Below are positions 11,537 through 23,358 of a stretch of 64,000 nt of DNA, one piece after another (the first letter of the stretch is position 1; every line of letters starts with the position of its first letter). Location: positions 186,001 through 250,000 of the forward strand of contig JAYKXP010000056.1 of assembly GCA_037176845.1 (NCBI GenBank), in the 5' to 3' direction. Both the position numbers and the translations under genes were made by a program. The stretch is from Paramarasmius palmivorus. Lineage: Eukaryota; Basidiomycota; Agaricomycetes; Agaricales; Marasmiaceae. The notes beneath the pieces were generated by a model. The model did not search any database. It was not told the DNA's origin and saw nothing but the letters and a program-made list of their open reading frames with translations.

Positions 11537-12128
11537 TCAGCTCGAGTGTTCGAGAAGTTGTGCATGAATGCTCCTCATAGGTCCAGTCGCTGCCTACCAG
11601 TGAGTAGGCTAGATCAAACATTGGAGGTGGCAGCTGACATACCCAGTGCACATGATAATCCCTAACTGTCGAGTTCAATTGTCCGACGAAGGGATATACC
11701 ATTCCTGCAGCTTGAATAATCACTGTTTGGTTCCTGAAGCCTGGGAATGCTACTATATCTCCATGTCCTTCTCAGCATTTGTCATTTGTCCTGCAAACTT
11801 GGCATCGTACCTGAAGGAGAGTTGATTCGTTGTCTCTGCGGTTAGCACTAAACAGTCACCCATCGGGAAAGAATAGCCGGAAGTGTCTGTGAAACAGTCG
11901 CCTTCCTGCGTCGAAAAGAGAGCAAACAAGGTGAATTGTTACAGAATAGAATGAACATTTACCTTTCCTGAATACGTTCCGGCGGCGAACGTTCGCCGTA
12001 TCTTTCGTCTCGCTTAGCGCAATCATAACCATCCGACAACATTGGAAAGAGCATGAAAGCATCTTTGATCATAGCGTAAGAGCTAAAACAGCAGACAATA
12101 CAGCAACGATAGCGAAGCAAGCACACAT
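11537..12128 (-). CDS. Possible small secreted protein, 5' end unresolved
   Basis: On the minus strand MCACFAIVAVLSAVLALTL (start 12128) looks like a signal peptide but runs into a stop. Downstream, in another frame, TFAAGTYSGK joins across an intron (11906-11962) to EGDCFTDTSGYSFPMGDC and LVLTAETTNQLSFR, then across a second intron to NQTVIIQAAGMVYPFVGQLN. The last two-thirds splice cleanly; how the signal-peptide exon connects is unclear, so an unrecognised intron or a frame break is possible. No family was recognised. Confidence 0.4.
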
Positions 12129-12150
12129 GATGAATGAATCAATGTCCACA

Positions 12151-14387
12151 TTATCCTCTACTGGATCCGGAGCTACTGGAACTACCAGTAGCCCCTGCCC
12201 TCAACGCACTCAAGGCTTCGCTGCCCATCCCGAAACCCAGTGCATCTTGCTGCCGCTTCCAAATCCTTTCCTCCCTTTCGCCTTCTTCCTCAAAGATCCG
12301 ACAAGCCTCTACGAGCTGCCTCAATTCCTTGACATGTGGCTTCTTCAGGTGCGGTCTGGTAGGAGTAGCAGCACGTTTAGTCGGAGAAGCTGGAGGCGAA
12401 GGCGGAGGAGGTAGGTTGGCTTTGGTCATAGCCTTCACTTGTTTGATGTATGGCTTAGTCTCCTCAATAGATAATCGCGGTCTTCGCCGTCTAGGCTGGG
12501 ATGGAGGTGTCGACGGTGGTGTGAACGACGGGGAACTCGGCGCAGAAGGTATAGCAGGGGCTTTGCCTTTGCCTTTATCACCTGTGTCTCCTTCATCATC
12601 TTCAGAAGGCACAGTGAGTAATGCCTCTGCGACTTCTTCCTCTTCCTCCTCTTCGTCTTCTTCGTCGTCGTCATCCTCTGGGTCAAGTCCATAGACAGCA
12701 GGGTGCAACTCTTCCTCGCTCTCGCTCGAGCTGTCACTAGAAGTAAAAGATTCATATTCGCTCTCATCGCTACTCTCCTCCTCGCTGCTGTCCTCGTCAT
12801 CGTCACCTATGTCCAGCGGGGGTGGTAACTCGCCTAAGACACCGCCAGTACAGTCCTCCAGCCGGATACCACGAGCAGCACACTGGTCATACCAACGTTC
12901 CCAACGTGCCATACCATCCGAGGTAGCGCTCCCCGGGTGGTTTAGCACGGCAGAGGCTTCAGCAAACAGCCCAGCCCATCCAGTTCCGCTTTCCCTGTTA
13001 CTACTCCCACCAGCGGCTGCAGGGTTGGAAGAATCCCCTTGGGTACCCTGAGCACCCGAGCTCGGACCCCCATTCCTCTCCAACTCCCTAAGCACATGTC
13101 CACTGCTAACCCTCACCCGACGCAGAGCAGCAAACTGCTCCCTAGTCAACGCCGCGAAGTTCTGATCATTTGAACGACGAACGTAAAACTCTGGACCTCT
13201 ACCACCCGAGTTGAACGCATACTCTAGCCCGTGTAAAAGGATAGTATGGATATGTTGATGAGGTGTAACTGTCATATGGCTCGGAGTAGTCAGGCGAGAC
13301 GTTAACGCCTGTGGTTCAGCTTCCAGTCGCCAATCACTGTTGAACCCCCAAACACGAAGGTTCTTGCAGGTTTCCAATATCTTGGGTACGTCTAGCGGTC
13401 GATTGCTAGGCGTGTTTAGGTCGAGGAACCATAAGCCTCCATTTCCATCTCCGTCGGATTGTTCGTGTAATGCAGTGAGGAAGCCTACGAAATCAGGCAT
13501 CATTTCGTTGCTGCGACCAGGTGCGATGTGTACAGAGAGAACACGGAGTTCTTTCATGGTCCAGCCGCTCATCTGATCGAGGAGTACCTCAACCCGACCA
13601 GCGAGACTAAGCTGGCGTAGTTTACGCATCTCGATACCAAGGCCAGAGGCCGTACCGAGCGTAACCTCCTCGTCTTCGGTGGGAGGCGGAGCCAGGTGCA
13701 AATGTGCAACCTGAAGGTTGTGTCGAAGGGAATCCAAGGTCCATATTAGATGTGAGAGAGATTCGTGAGATATATTCGTTAAACTGAGGGTGTGGAGTGT
13801 CTTCTTAATCCGTGTTGTCGAAAGACTATTCGCAATAGACGAGAACGACATCGGGGTAGAGATAATGAGGATTCCGAGGTTCGTGGTGTGGGAAAGAAGG
13901 GTAGACAGGGTGTCCGATGCAGCAGTAGTATTGTTCTCGTGGCTTCCGTGAGCGACATGGATCCGTTTCGTGTGCCAACCTAAGCCCCGGTCTTCACCAT
14001 TCGATGCAATCTCTTCAAAATCCAGCGTCTTGAGACGTTCTGGGCTACCGAAGAAAAGGCAACGGTACAGGAATGGTCGAACCAGGCCTCTGAACCTTCT
14101 ACATGACCATGACAGAGCCTACACAATGCCTGTCAGCCCGGTCAGAATTAGTTCAACATCAGGCTCACCATCTTGACCTCCCAGGACTCCCTCTGAACCA
14201 CGTTCAACGCTTCCTCCGGTGATCTGAGCTTCCATTCCCTAGTTTCTTCGTCGAGATTCTCTCGGATGTACCAGGCATAATTGGACATCGACGTTGGCAG
14301 CGCCGGCTGGAGCAGCACATCTTCATCGGTAGCATATTCGAATATTTGGATCCAAAGTTCGTCAGGGAGCATGGAAATGGAGATCAT
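12151..14387 (-). CDS. F-box protein with acidic C-terminal region
   Basis: Two exons (14169-14387 and 12151-14118, intron 14119-14168) give 728 residues. The N-terminus MLPDELWIQIFEYATDEDVL is an F-box, the motif that docks to Skp1 in SCF ubiquitin ligases. A second block, ALSWSCRRFRGLVRPFLYR, continues the F-box helices. The middle has leucine-rich stretches (for example LHTLSLTNISHESLSHLIW) that may be degenerate LRRs for substrate recognition. Residues roughly 480-560 contain long Ser/Glu/Asp runs (DDDDEEDEEEEEEE), followed by a Pro/Ser-rich basic segment. The start used is MISISMLPDELW, which places the F-box at the very N-terminus as is common. The substrate is unknown. A long serine-rich frame on the opposite strand is a shadow of the acidic tract. 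Confidence 0.85.
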
Positions 14388-15490
14388 GGTGGTAAGAGAA
14401 CAAAAAGTACTGGACCAAGCTCGTGTTGGTTTGTTGATCGATGTCATAACGAACACGTGGACAGAACCGACGCGTGTTAGGTTCGCGTCCGAGTCCGATG
14501 CTGTTTTCCACTCAGATATCCCTCTTGTTCTCCAAAGAATCAGAAAGTTTTTGTGTCTTTGATCAGGTATAGCTTCATCGAACAGTTCTACTCTTTCACT
14601 GGGACTCTCAGGTAAAAAAACACGCACGATCTAGGCCGATGTGGACTTAGCCGCCCATATACGTACAGCGCCTCGTGTCTGGCATGCTTCCTTTGACTCA
14701 AAATCACGTCCTTAGCTACGCGACTCTACATCTCGGGTATATACAAGACTTGAAAAAACCCAATGAAGGAGAATATATTGCCATAGGGCAGGATCCGAGA
14801 GCTAGATGCGGAAATTCAGTACTCAATATTCAATCATCGGGAGAACGAGTGGATAAGGACTTCTGTTGGCGATCCACCCCATATGGGCGCCTTCCATGTG
14901 TGCATCACAACAACACCATCACATTTCTCCGATCCCGTTCATCACCAGAACCTTTGATTAGCCTGAATCAAAAAAAGCAATGGCGATAGAGGGGAAAGTT
15001 TTACCTCTAGAGTTTCCTATATCAGCAAATGCCAAAGATCCGCGTGGCGTGGTTAGATGGTGTTACGACGCGTCAATAGCGGATATATAGAGAACGGGCA
15101 ACTGAGTATGTCCTTACGCGGTGGTTGCTTCCCAGAGCTTTCGAAAGGTTTTCGCCGAAGAATGTCGCGATCATCGGCACCTTTCGCGCAATATGTTACT
15201 GTTGCATCTCAAAAATCGTCATACTCGGCGTGAAACAGTCGCGACGGCGTCATTGGCGTCGACGTCACATCCGTCCTCGCTGCCCGACTCGTAGCGTTGA
15301 CATCACCGCCGTCGAAACTTCCATCTCCTTCCATAGTTCCATCTCCGACGATCGCAACGAAAACAAGAGATTTTTACAACATTTTTGTGAGGTTGGTATT
15401 AGACTTGTAAGAATGTTGTACATGCGTTATTGGATCGTAAACATAAAAAAAACTACTCAAACCCGTACACTAGTCCATCTCTAGCTCTAA
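14388..15490. other. Intergenic region, nothing recognised
   Basis: About 1.1 kb between the F-box gene and the quinone reductase, both on the minus strand. Open frames on either strand show no motif or splice support. It must contain the F-box gene promoter near 14388-14500. Confidence 0.4.
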
Positions 15491-16217
15491 TCAAAACTTG
15501 TGCTTGGAAACAAACTCGTAGAAGGTCTTGCCCTGGATCTCGGCGACCTCCTTCTCGAGGGTAGTGGGTTGACGAGCACCAGTAGGTCCAGCGAATGAGC
15601 CAGCACCCCATGCAGATCCTAAAAGATACGAAGGATCAATGAATGTACTTGTGAACAACAATACGTGAGATACATACCACCGTGGACTTCATCGAGGTTG
15701 GACAACTGCGCAAAAGCGTTCTTGTATCCGAGAGGAACGAAAACGATACCGTGGTGGGCGAGGGTAGAGATAGAGTTGGAGACGGTGACTTCTTGTCCAC
15801 CACCGAGGGTAGCGGTAGAGACGAAGATACCGGCGAACTTGCCGTGGAGAGCACCAGTAGCCCAGAGCTGACCAGTGCTGTCCCAGAAGGCCTTCCATTG
15901 AGCAGGGAAGTTACCGTAACGGGTGGGGATACCGAAAAGGAAGGCATCGAATTGGGGGAGGTCGGCGGCAGAGATGACGGGGTAGCTGGGTTTGGGTGGT
16001 GCGTGCATCTTGGCAAGGATGTCTTCGGGCAAGGTTTCAGGAACCCTAAAAGGCGGTTTCAGCGATGGCCCAAAGATAGAATGGAAGATGTATATACTCA
16101 CTGGTAGATGGTAACCTGTCCACCAGCAGCCTCAACACCCTTCTTTACTGACTCGGCCAAGGTAGCGACGTGGCCGTACAAGGTGTAGATGATGATAGCG
16201 ACCTTTGGAGAAGACAT
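15491..16217 (-). CDS. NAD(P)H:quinone oxidoreductase, flavodoxin-like (WrbA/Lot6/Pst2 family)
   Basis: Three exons (16102-16217, 15678-16045, 15491-15618) give 203 residues. The start [20 protein letters not shown] is the first beta strand and FMN phosphate loop of a flavodoxin fold. [19 protein letters not shown] and [20 protein letters not shown] are highly characteristic of WrbA-type FMN quinone reductases, and the C-terminal [13 protein letters not shown] matches the family's last FMN-contact loop. Length is normal (about 200). These enzymes reduce quinones by two electrons with NAD(P)H, limiting oxidative stress; in wood- and litter-decaying fungi they are often induced by aromatic compounds. 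Probably cytosolic, as no targeting signal is visible. Confidence 0.93.
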
Positions 16218-18267
16218 TTTTGTTTCTGTTGTTGTTGATTGAGTTGTTGGTGCAGGCTCAGAAGAAGGTTTCTGTGATGGGAGTAAGTAAGGAAGATAGA
16301 CTGAAACCGAGACCCTTTATATACCTTCTCGGCCTTGTCCCTGTTATCATCGAATAGATCTTTCTGGCGTTTGCCAAAGCACATGACGTTTGGTGAATTG
16401 CCTTATCCGATGTAAAAGCAAGATGGATTTATATGCTACCGCGTCGGGTTGACGACATATTTTATAGCTTGTCAGGCGAAATTCTACAGCCTTCGCGTCA
16501 TTTCAGAAGAAGAATGGAGTAAAAAATTCGTGAAGTCAAGGCGCCCTATGACAAAGCCGTGGGTACGCCTGAGAGCATCATTCCAAATCAGGCAACCCGT
16601 CATTCTTTTCCCGTCCCCTCATCATGATCCACTTTATCCTCGTTGCTCTCCTCTTTGCAAAGCACGAACGGGATGACAAAAACTCATTGACAGTGCTTAG
16701 AAATATCTGCTAAAACAGCTTATATGCACCCATTCCGACGTCAAGACGGAGGGCTATGCGATCGTTGGCGTTTTATGAATCCCATTTTCTCCCGCTCAAT
16801 TTCAACTGATGTCAACAACTTTCTCGATTTGAGCAGAAATATCCCACCAGCCCACAGATTTCCGGCCTCCCAAGCCTGATTGGGTTTACAGACGGACACG
16901 ATCGAAAAGAACACTTCCGAGTCTCGCTGTTTTATCACATTCCCTGCAAGCGGTCTGGCCATGCCACTTCTCGCTCTCTCTCAGTTTGTTCTCGATCTAC
17001 GGAATTAGCGTCCTGGTCTATTCTTGTCGAGGGTCACCATTCCTTGATAATCTTCGCTCAATTGAGTCTCGCACTAAGGTTCATCTTGGCCATCTTTGGT
17101 ATCGTATGGCACGCGTCCCTTCATATTCGTCCCTGGATGCCTTCTTGGACCTGATAACCCTCCGAGAAATCAAGGACATAAATAGTCAATGATTCAACAA
17201 TCGAAGCATGGAGAAACGTGTAGCCTCGTGCGAGTCGATATGACCGGAGAATTGAGAACCTGTCAGATTTCAACCTCGAAGGCGTCCTCGTTCGAGCTAT
17301 CGTGCGTGTCAGTGGGGAGTCCTGCTACATATACATGTCGAATACAATACGTCACCGCTTCGCGGGGGAACCATACGACCTTTTACAGTGGTACGGTCAC
17401 GTATCTCTCTTCTCTCGAATGCGAACTTCGTATCGCAGGAAGCAATGTGCTTACGGTCTTTTCTACAGGAAACCCACTCATTCACTTTGAGGATAACGTT
17501 GGTAACCCACGATTAGCGGTTGTACCACGTTTCCGGTTTGCGTCTTTCGTTCTTTGTGTCAAACCCCGCCACGCCACTGCCTGGAAGTTGCGTTGCACCC
17601 AGGGCATGCTACACAGTGCTCAGGATTGGCGGAAGCGGGACAGCAGTGCCACCTGGTGATTGACGGGTGATAATTTTGCTTATTCCTTTGCATTACTGCG
17701 ATTAGAAACGTACACCTGAGCTGACTGATCTTAATTCATCTTCAACAGGCAAATGATCTATGCCATAAACGGGGCGCTCTCGGCCGTAGCGGACGACCAG
17801 GACTTGACTATATCCTATCTAGTTGGGATCATGGCCGTAAGGAGTCTTATAACGTGCATTGTCGGAGGTTACAAGAATCCCTTTGGAGGTAACACGTAGT
17901 GCTCGTCTTCTTGACGGCCTCAAATGGGCGCGAACGGTCTGTACGTTGACATATTCCTGATATACCTGAACAATGCCGCAATCTATGCTAAACTATCTTT
18001 ATTTAGAATAGGAACATTTGCGCTTTGAGCGTACTGAATGGGGAACCAAACCTTAAAGGCCTGTCGTACGCGTATAAGTGCTACTTATCCGTTATGACCG
18101 TTAATTGTCCCCGACAGTAGTTTCAGCTTGAGCATGGGTCAAGTCTCTCTACCTTACAACGCGTTTCTTTTTACTATCTCATGGACTAGCCGGATAATTG
18201 AGCGAATTGCTGAGCTACTCGGAAGTGTGCTAAGTATAGGGCCTCGAATTTCACGGGTTTTTCTAAT
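16218..18267. other. Gene-poor stretch, 2 kb
   Basis: Contains the quinone reductase promoter at its left edge. Open frames at about 17189-17659 and 18128-18322 show no family motif and no convincing introns. I see no RNA gene or repeat. Confidence 0.35.
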
Positions 18268-19388
18268 TCAGAATGCTGACAGGTACAATGACAGTTCATC
18301 TTCCGTTTATGGTTACAAATGAGGCGAAGGAATGCTAATAACGCTTATCTCGTGCTGTGTAAGGATCTTCATTCGACAAATCGATTCGAGTCAGCGAGAA
18401 TGGGACGTTTAGCGCCCAGGCGCTATTCACCTGGAACTTCTCGACCACGTGTCAATTCCTCTTGATCCGCAACCACCACGACCACGACCTACCTATTCCT
18501 TACTCGATAATCGTCCAGCTCATCTATTACTGAACGCTCTAACATAACTCTAGCAGACTCAAGTCCGTAAAATTCCCCTTCAAACGCCTTCTGACCTTGT
18601 CGCTTTTTTATCCCAAGTCCTGGAAGACGCTGATCGATTGTTTAACCTGCAACTGGAGTGCGTTCTGGTATATCTTTGTAATACTCACCTGTTAAATGCA
18701 CTTGACTCTCCCCAACAGAATAACTAGAAACCTGAACGAGCTACTAATGACGGCCATGGTGTCAAGAAGTTCGTTCATTTAGCCTTTTGTGGCCAGCGAA
18801 GAAAACGATCCCAGAAGAATGACAGGTCTCATGAGTCGTCATTTCGCCATGAAGCCATCTTATTGCAACCTTACCATGCGGTTTCCGGGTCCCTTGTTGA
18901 GATAAAAGGGGGCGAAGCTTTCACTTACATCGTCAGAAATTACCCATACTCAACATGCTCCGTCGAGTCGCTCTTATAACAGGCGCAGCTCAAGGCATCG
19001 GTAAAGCGATTGCCCTTCGCCTCGCCAATGAAGGCTTTGATATTGCAATTAACGACATTCGAGCAAAATCCGGACAGCTGGGAAGTGTCGCAGAAACCAT
19101 CATGGGCCTTGGTCGTCGTGTGGACGTCGTACCCGCTGATGTCTCCGTCGAGAAAGATGTGCAGGGCATGATTGGTGAAACTGTTGAAAAGCTTGGGAGT
19201 TTGGATGTCGTAAGTGTTGTCGACCCATCCAGAACGTACAGCTCACACATGCCAGATGGTGGCAAACGCCGCGATTGCCACGGCGGGATCGGTGACATCC
19301 AGTTGGTACATGTATTGTGATTGAGGTATCGAGGGCTTACTTCTATCTTATAGCGTCCGTTCATGACTGGGACAAGACCTTTGAAGTC

Positions 19389-21274
19389 TATACCGTTCAA
19401 AACGCTCAAAAATTATTTTTGAGTGTATACATGCAAAGGTCATATAAATATACATATATGAAACTTTTTTTTTGCCGAAAGCACATACACGTTTTCACGA
19501 CATTAGCGACATACATCACCATGCAAATCATTCACTCAACACTCAATTGCACACGCACACACATCACTAGTCTCAGACATCTATTCTCAATTTCTCATGC
19601 ACATCTAGCCATTGAGTAAAAGGCATTTATTATCATATCATATATGTATGTACATAGTTCCGTTAATCTACTTATCGACAAACTAAATAGTATGTAGCTA
19701 AAGACTTGGGGGGTGGTGGATTATTGAATATTAGAAATGATGGAATTGAGTATGGATGTTGAATGGTTGCAGGGTATCGGAAATGGTAGGAAGGTGGCAT
19801 GAAGGTAGACGCGGAGATGTCGAGAACGTCGAGGGAATCATAGGATAGAGTGTTGAGTCGCAGAGCAACACGGAATTGATGTGGATGGAGTTGTTGAGGA
19901 TGCTGGATGACGAGGGAAGCAATTGGAAGCATTTAGTGTTGAGAGAGGCATTGGGAGCATTGGGAAAAGGTATCGGGAGTGTCGAAGGGTGTCGAAGGGT
20001 GTCGAAGGGAGTGCTAGATGATGGGGGAAGTCAAGGGTCTGTGAGAATTCCTGATGAGCTGGCGGCGCCGTAAAACTTGGGCGCTCCGCGCAGCATGTAG
20101 GCCTGGACCCGGACCGGTACTTCGGTAATTGCCTTGTGACGTGAAAATACTCGGTATTTCTGATTCATTCAGCAGCCCAGAGCAGCCCTTGCGCTTCAAG
20201 CTGCTGCAACTTCAAGAAGACGCAGTCGAAAACCAAGGCGCTAAAGTCCGATGGGAAAAAATTGGCGCCCTATTGACGCCGGAACAGTGTCGCACTACTA
20301 TGATGTTCTGAATGCTGTAGACAAGCTTCTTTCAGGCTCCGGCAGAACTTATTTCACATATTTTGCAAAGATTATTGGAAAAACAGTTTAAATCCCGGGT
20401 CTGAAAGATACTACCCGTTAAATATTTAACATGCCATTCTGATGCCAGCGCTAAGCCCGCGCTAATGACAAGAACTTGAGTTGGCCAAGTAAATTTAATA
20501 TTACGTCCCAACCTAAAACGTGAGCGGAGCGCCCAAGTTTTACGGCGCCGCCAGCTCATCAGAAATTCTCACGGGCCCTTGACTTCTTCCCCCATCATCT
20601 GGGAGCCTTTTCAACACCTCCGACAGCTCTTGACACCCTCTTAACGCTCCTCCTCACGCTTGCCTCAATCCTCAACCCCTCTGATAACTCCCTTCAACAA
20701 CCCCCGAAACATTGAAGCCCGTAACAACTCTCCTCGATATCCCCCTCGACACTCAGTTTACAATGATCCAATCAATACTGTTTGTTCTTCCGAAACCCCC
20801 AACACTCATGCCCCACTCTTTATAGTTCCCTTGATGCCCTCAACACTTCTTCCACGTTTATCTTAATCCTACCCTCAATAATTTTGCAACCATTAGTGAT
20901 TCTCAGCGTCTGTGCTTTGTTTATTATTTGTGAGATTCTGAACCAGCCTTCCAAGTCGTAGCTACTATATAGTTTGTTGATATCACCTTGTATGTAATTG
21001 ATACAATAATACATGCCTTTATACAGAGATGGAAACTGTAACACTGACCAGAGATGTGCACGAGAACAGATCTGTCATGTGAATGAAATGCGTGTGTGAA
21101 CAGTTGAGTAAATGAATTGGTATGGTGATGGTGACGTATGTGTGTGTGTGTGTACGCGCATAAGCAAGTCTCTGTATGTATATACTTCGGGACAAATATT
21201 GTGTGTGTATATCTACATGAGCATTGCTGTGTGTATACCTTCAAAAATAATTTTTGAGTGTTTTGAACGGTATA
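19389..21274. mobile_element. Non-autonomous foldback/long-TIR DNA transposon inserted in SDR copy A
   Basis: The ends are inverted repeats: 34 bases at 19389-19422 match the reverse complement of 21241-21274 with one mismatch (TATACCGTTCAAAAC at the tip). Inverted similarity continues, more diverged, for several hundred bases on each side. A second very well conserved inverted pair lies near the centre (20031-20089 with 20524-20582, 59 bases, 3 mismatches), leaving a loop of about 430 bases. The insertion is flanked by GAAGTC at 19383-19388 and 21275-21280, a 6-base target duplication; moving the element ends out by one base would give a 4-base AAGT duplication instead. The uninterrupted copy B shows the empty site. 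No transposase-like frame is present, so it must have been moved by an element elsewhere. Confidence 0.9.
19981..20009. repeat. Three tandem copies of a 10-base repeat inside the element arm
   Basis: GTCGAAGGGT is repeated three times (the last copy ends GGGA). It lies in the left arm of the foldback element; G-rich near-repeats continue on both sides. Confidence 0.8.
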
Positions 21275-22373
21275 GAAGTCAATGTTCGAGGAGTCTTCCT
21301 ATGCTATAAGTATGCAGCGAAGCAAATGATTGAGCAGGGTAGAGGTGGAAGAATCATCGGGGCTTCTTCGGCTGGGGGCAAACAAGGTGTGTGTGACCTT
21401 TTCTTTCAGTTTCATTATAAACTAAGCCATACTTCGCAGGATTGCCGGGCGTGGCTGCTTACACTTCATCCAAGTTTGCCATTAGAGGATTGACTCAATC
21501 TGCGGGTAAGCATTGGTGCAAATAACTATGCTCGACAACTCATCCCTGGCACCCTTTGGCCTAGCTCTTGAGCTAGGGAAGTATAACATCACAGTCAACA
21601 CGTATGCCCCCGGTGCGTCGCAACCTCTCGCGTTTGATTCAATGTTGACTTCATCAGGCTAATCTAGGTTGTATCAATACGAACATGTGTGCGTTCACTT
21701 GACTGAATAATGAATACTATGACATGGCTGAGGCATAACAGTCTCAGTTATATCTTCCTGTCCTGATATCGACCTGGAAGTGAGCTCCTTCCCAGTTTGC
21801 ATACCGTCACTTTTCTAAGCCGTATTCGTACCAGGATATCAGAATAAAGTTACTGACTCAGAGAATAGGACAGCCGGCGGATATAGCAAGTGTAGTTGCA
21901 TATCTTGCATCCGACGAGGCCCATTTTATCACTGGTGTGTTTCTTGTTGGTTTCGAGATATCATACTGATCTCCATCACGGTCGCAGGACAAAGTGTAAG
22001 TAGAGAGTATCGCTCTTCATCAGAACTGTTCTCATGGTATCTATAGGTGTCTGTCGACGGAGGATTTATCTTGTCCTGATGCCATTGAACACACGAACGC
22101 CATGTCTTCCTGGCCAGTGAATACTTGATATTTATAGAACATGGTAGTTTGGCATGTCCATAGTTCTCTAAACGATGTATTTCACCTGTCGCAAGGCACG
22201 GGCACGTTAGCAACCTCGTCGAGCTATATCTCATCGTTTACAGATCAACTGATGTTGGCGCACTCACTCCAGTCGAGTGCGCTATTATTGCAGGTGAACA
22301 AATGCTTTATTTATTGAACATTCTCTTAACCGAGTCGTAAGAAACCTACATACAAAACCCAGAACGAACTGTG

Positions 22374-22608
22374 TTACAAATTGTAGACAAACCAAGCACT
22401 TCTATGATCCCCGAGACCAGGCTCCTCCTCGGCCTTACTCGTTATACGCCTTGTCTCCGCCTTCTTCCTGTTCTGATCGCTCAGGTGCCACAAGCTCGCA
22501 GTTGCATCAAGTCCCACACAAACCAAAAACACCACCAGGGTGATTGTCGCGCTGGTAACTTATACCCAGGTGCATGGCTCAAGCTCCCCATAAGCCATGT
22601 AGCCAGGA
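22374..22608 (-). pseudogene. Truncated 3' end of the MFS transporter gene (unit A)
   Basis: The minus strand matches the last ~75 codons of the transporter at 24931-26608, starting within ILATWLMGSL and ending at the same stop region. It is cut at about 22608, where the tandem duplication junction lies. Small length differences relative to the intact gene show the copy is drifting. Confidence 0.85.
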
Positions 22609-23358
22609 TTCAGAATGCCGACTGGTGCACTGACAGTCCGTCTTCCGTTTATGGTTACAAATGAGGCGAAGTAATGCTAATAACACTTATTTCGTTCAGT
22701 GTAAATTCGACAAATCGATTCGAGTCAGTATGAGAATGTGATGTTTAGCGCCCAGGCGCTTATTCAACCTGGACTTTCTCGACCACGTGTCAACTCCTCT
22801 TGACCCGCAACCACCATGACTTATCTAGTCCTGACTCGATAATCATCCAGATCATCTTTGCTGGCTCACCGTAGTCATGCGATTCGTGATTGGTAGCTAC
22901 TTTATAGTATGTCTTCGGGAAACATATCCACTACTGAACGCTCTAACAAAATTCTAGTGAACTCGAATCCACAAAAAAGTCCCCTCCTGCCTTCTGACCT
23001 TGTCGCTTTTTTGTCCCACGTCCTGGAAGACGCTGATCGATTGTCTAACCTGCAACTGGAGTGCGTTCTGGTATATCTTTATAACACTCACCTGTTAAAT
23101 GCACTTGACTATACCCAACAGAATAACTAGAAACCCGAACGAGCTACTAATGACGGCCACCGTGTTAAGAAGTTTATTCATTTATCCTTTTGTGGCCAAC
23201 GAAGAGAACGATCCCAGTCGGAAGAATGACATTTCCACATTGTCATTTCGCCACGAAGCCACCTTATCGCGACCTTATCGTGCGGTTTACGGATCCCTTG
23301 TTGAGATAAAAGGAGGCGAGGCCCTCACTTACATCGCCAGAAATTACCCATACTCAAC

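Larger units (their letters stand above)
18955..22079 (+). pseudogene. SDR oxidoreductase copy A, split by a foldback element
   Basis: This is a near-identical duplicate of the SDR gene at 23359-24574. Exon 1 (18955-19209) encodes the Rossmann start RRVALITGAAQGIGKAIALR. Exon 3 is interrupted after SVHDWDKTFE by an 1886-base insertion (19389-21274) and resumes at VNVRGVFLCYKYAAKQMIEQ. The rest, including the active-site region YTSSKFAIRGLTQSA (YxxxK intact) and ITGQSVSVDGG, is open with usable splice sites, so the insertion is the only clear lesion. Removing the insertion and one target copy would restore the frame seen in copy B. Unless the element is spliced out, the product is truncated. 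The family is classical SDR, closest in motif pattern to acetoin/diacetyl reductases. Confidence 0.88.
18268..22608. repeat. Tandem segmental duplication, unit A (carries the foldback insertion)
   Basis: From about 18268 the sequence matches unit B beginning at about 22609, including the SDR upstream region, the SDR gene and the 3' end of the MFS transporter. Without the 1886-base insertion and its 6-base target repeat the unit is about 2.45 kb. The junction with unit B lies at about 22608-22610, where transporter coding sequence joins the SDR upstream sequence with only two or three bases of shared sequence. Confidence 0.88.

Noticed and set aside
12134..12694. Plus-strand open frame of 186 codons ending in a long serine run
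   Set aside because: It is the antisense shadow of the acidic tract of the F-box protein; no motif and no splice context.
21136..21153. TG-rich run as a possible functional repeat
   Set aside because: It is a short simple repeat inside the arm of the foldback element, with no other support.
21839..21870. In-frame stop in SDR copy A if the first AG acceptor after 21800 is used
   Set aside because: A later acceptor (ATCAG at about 21842) keeps the frame and matches copy B, so the insertion is the only clear lesion.
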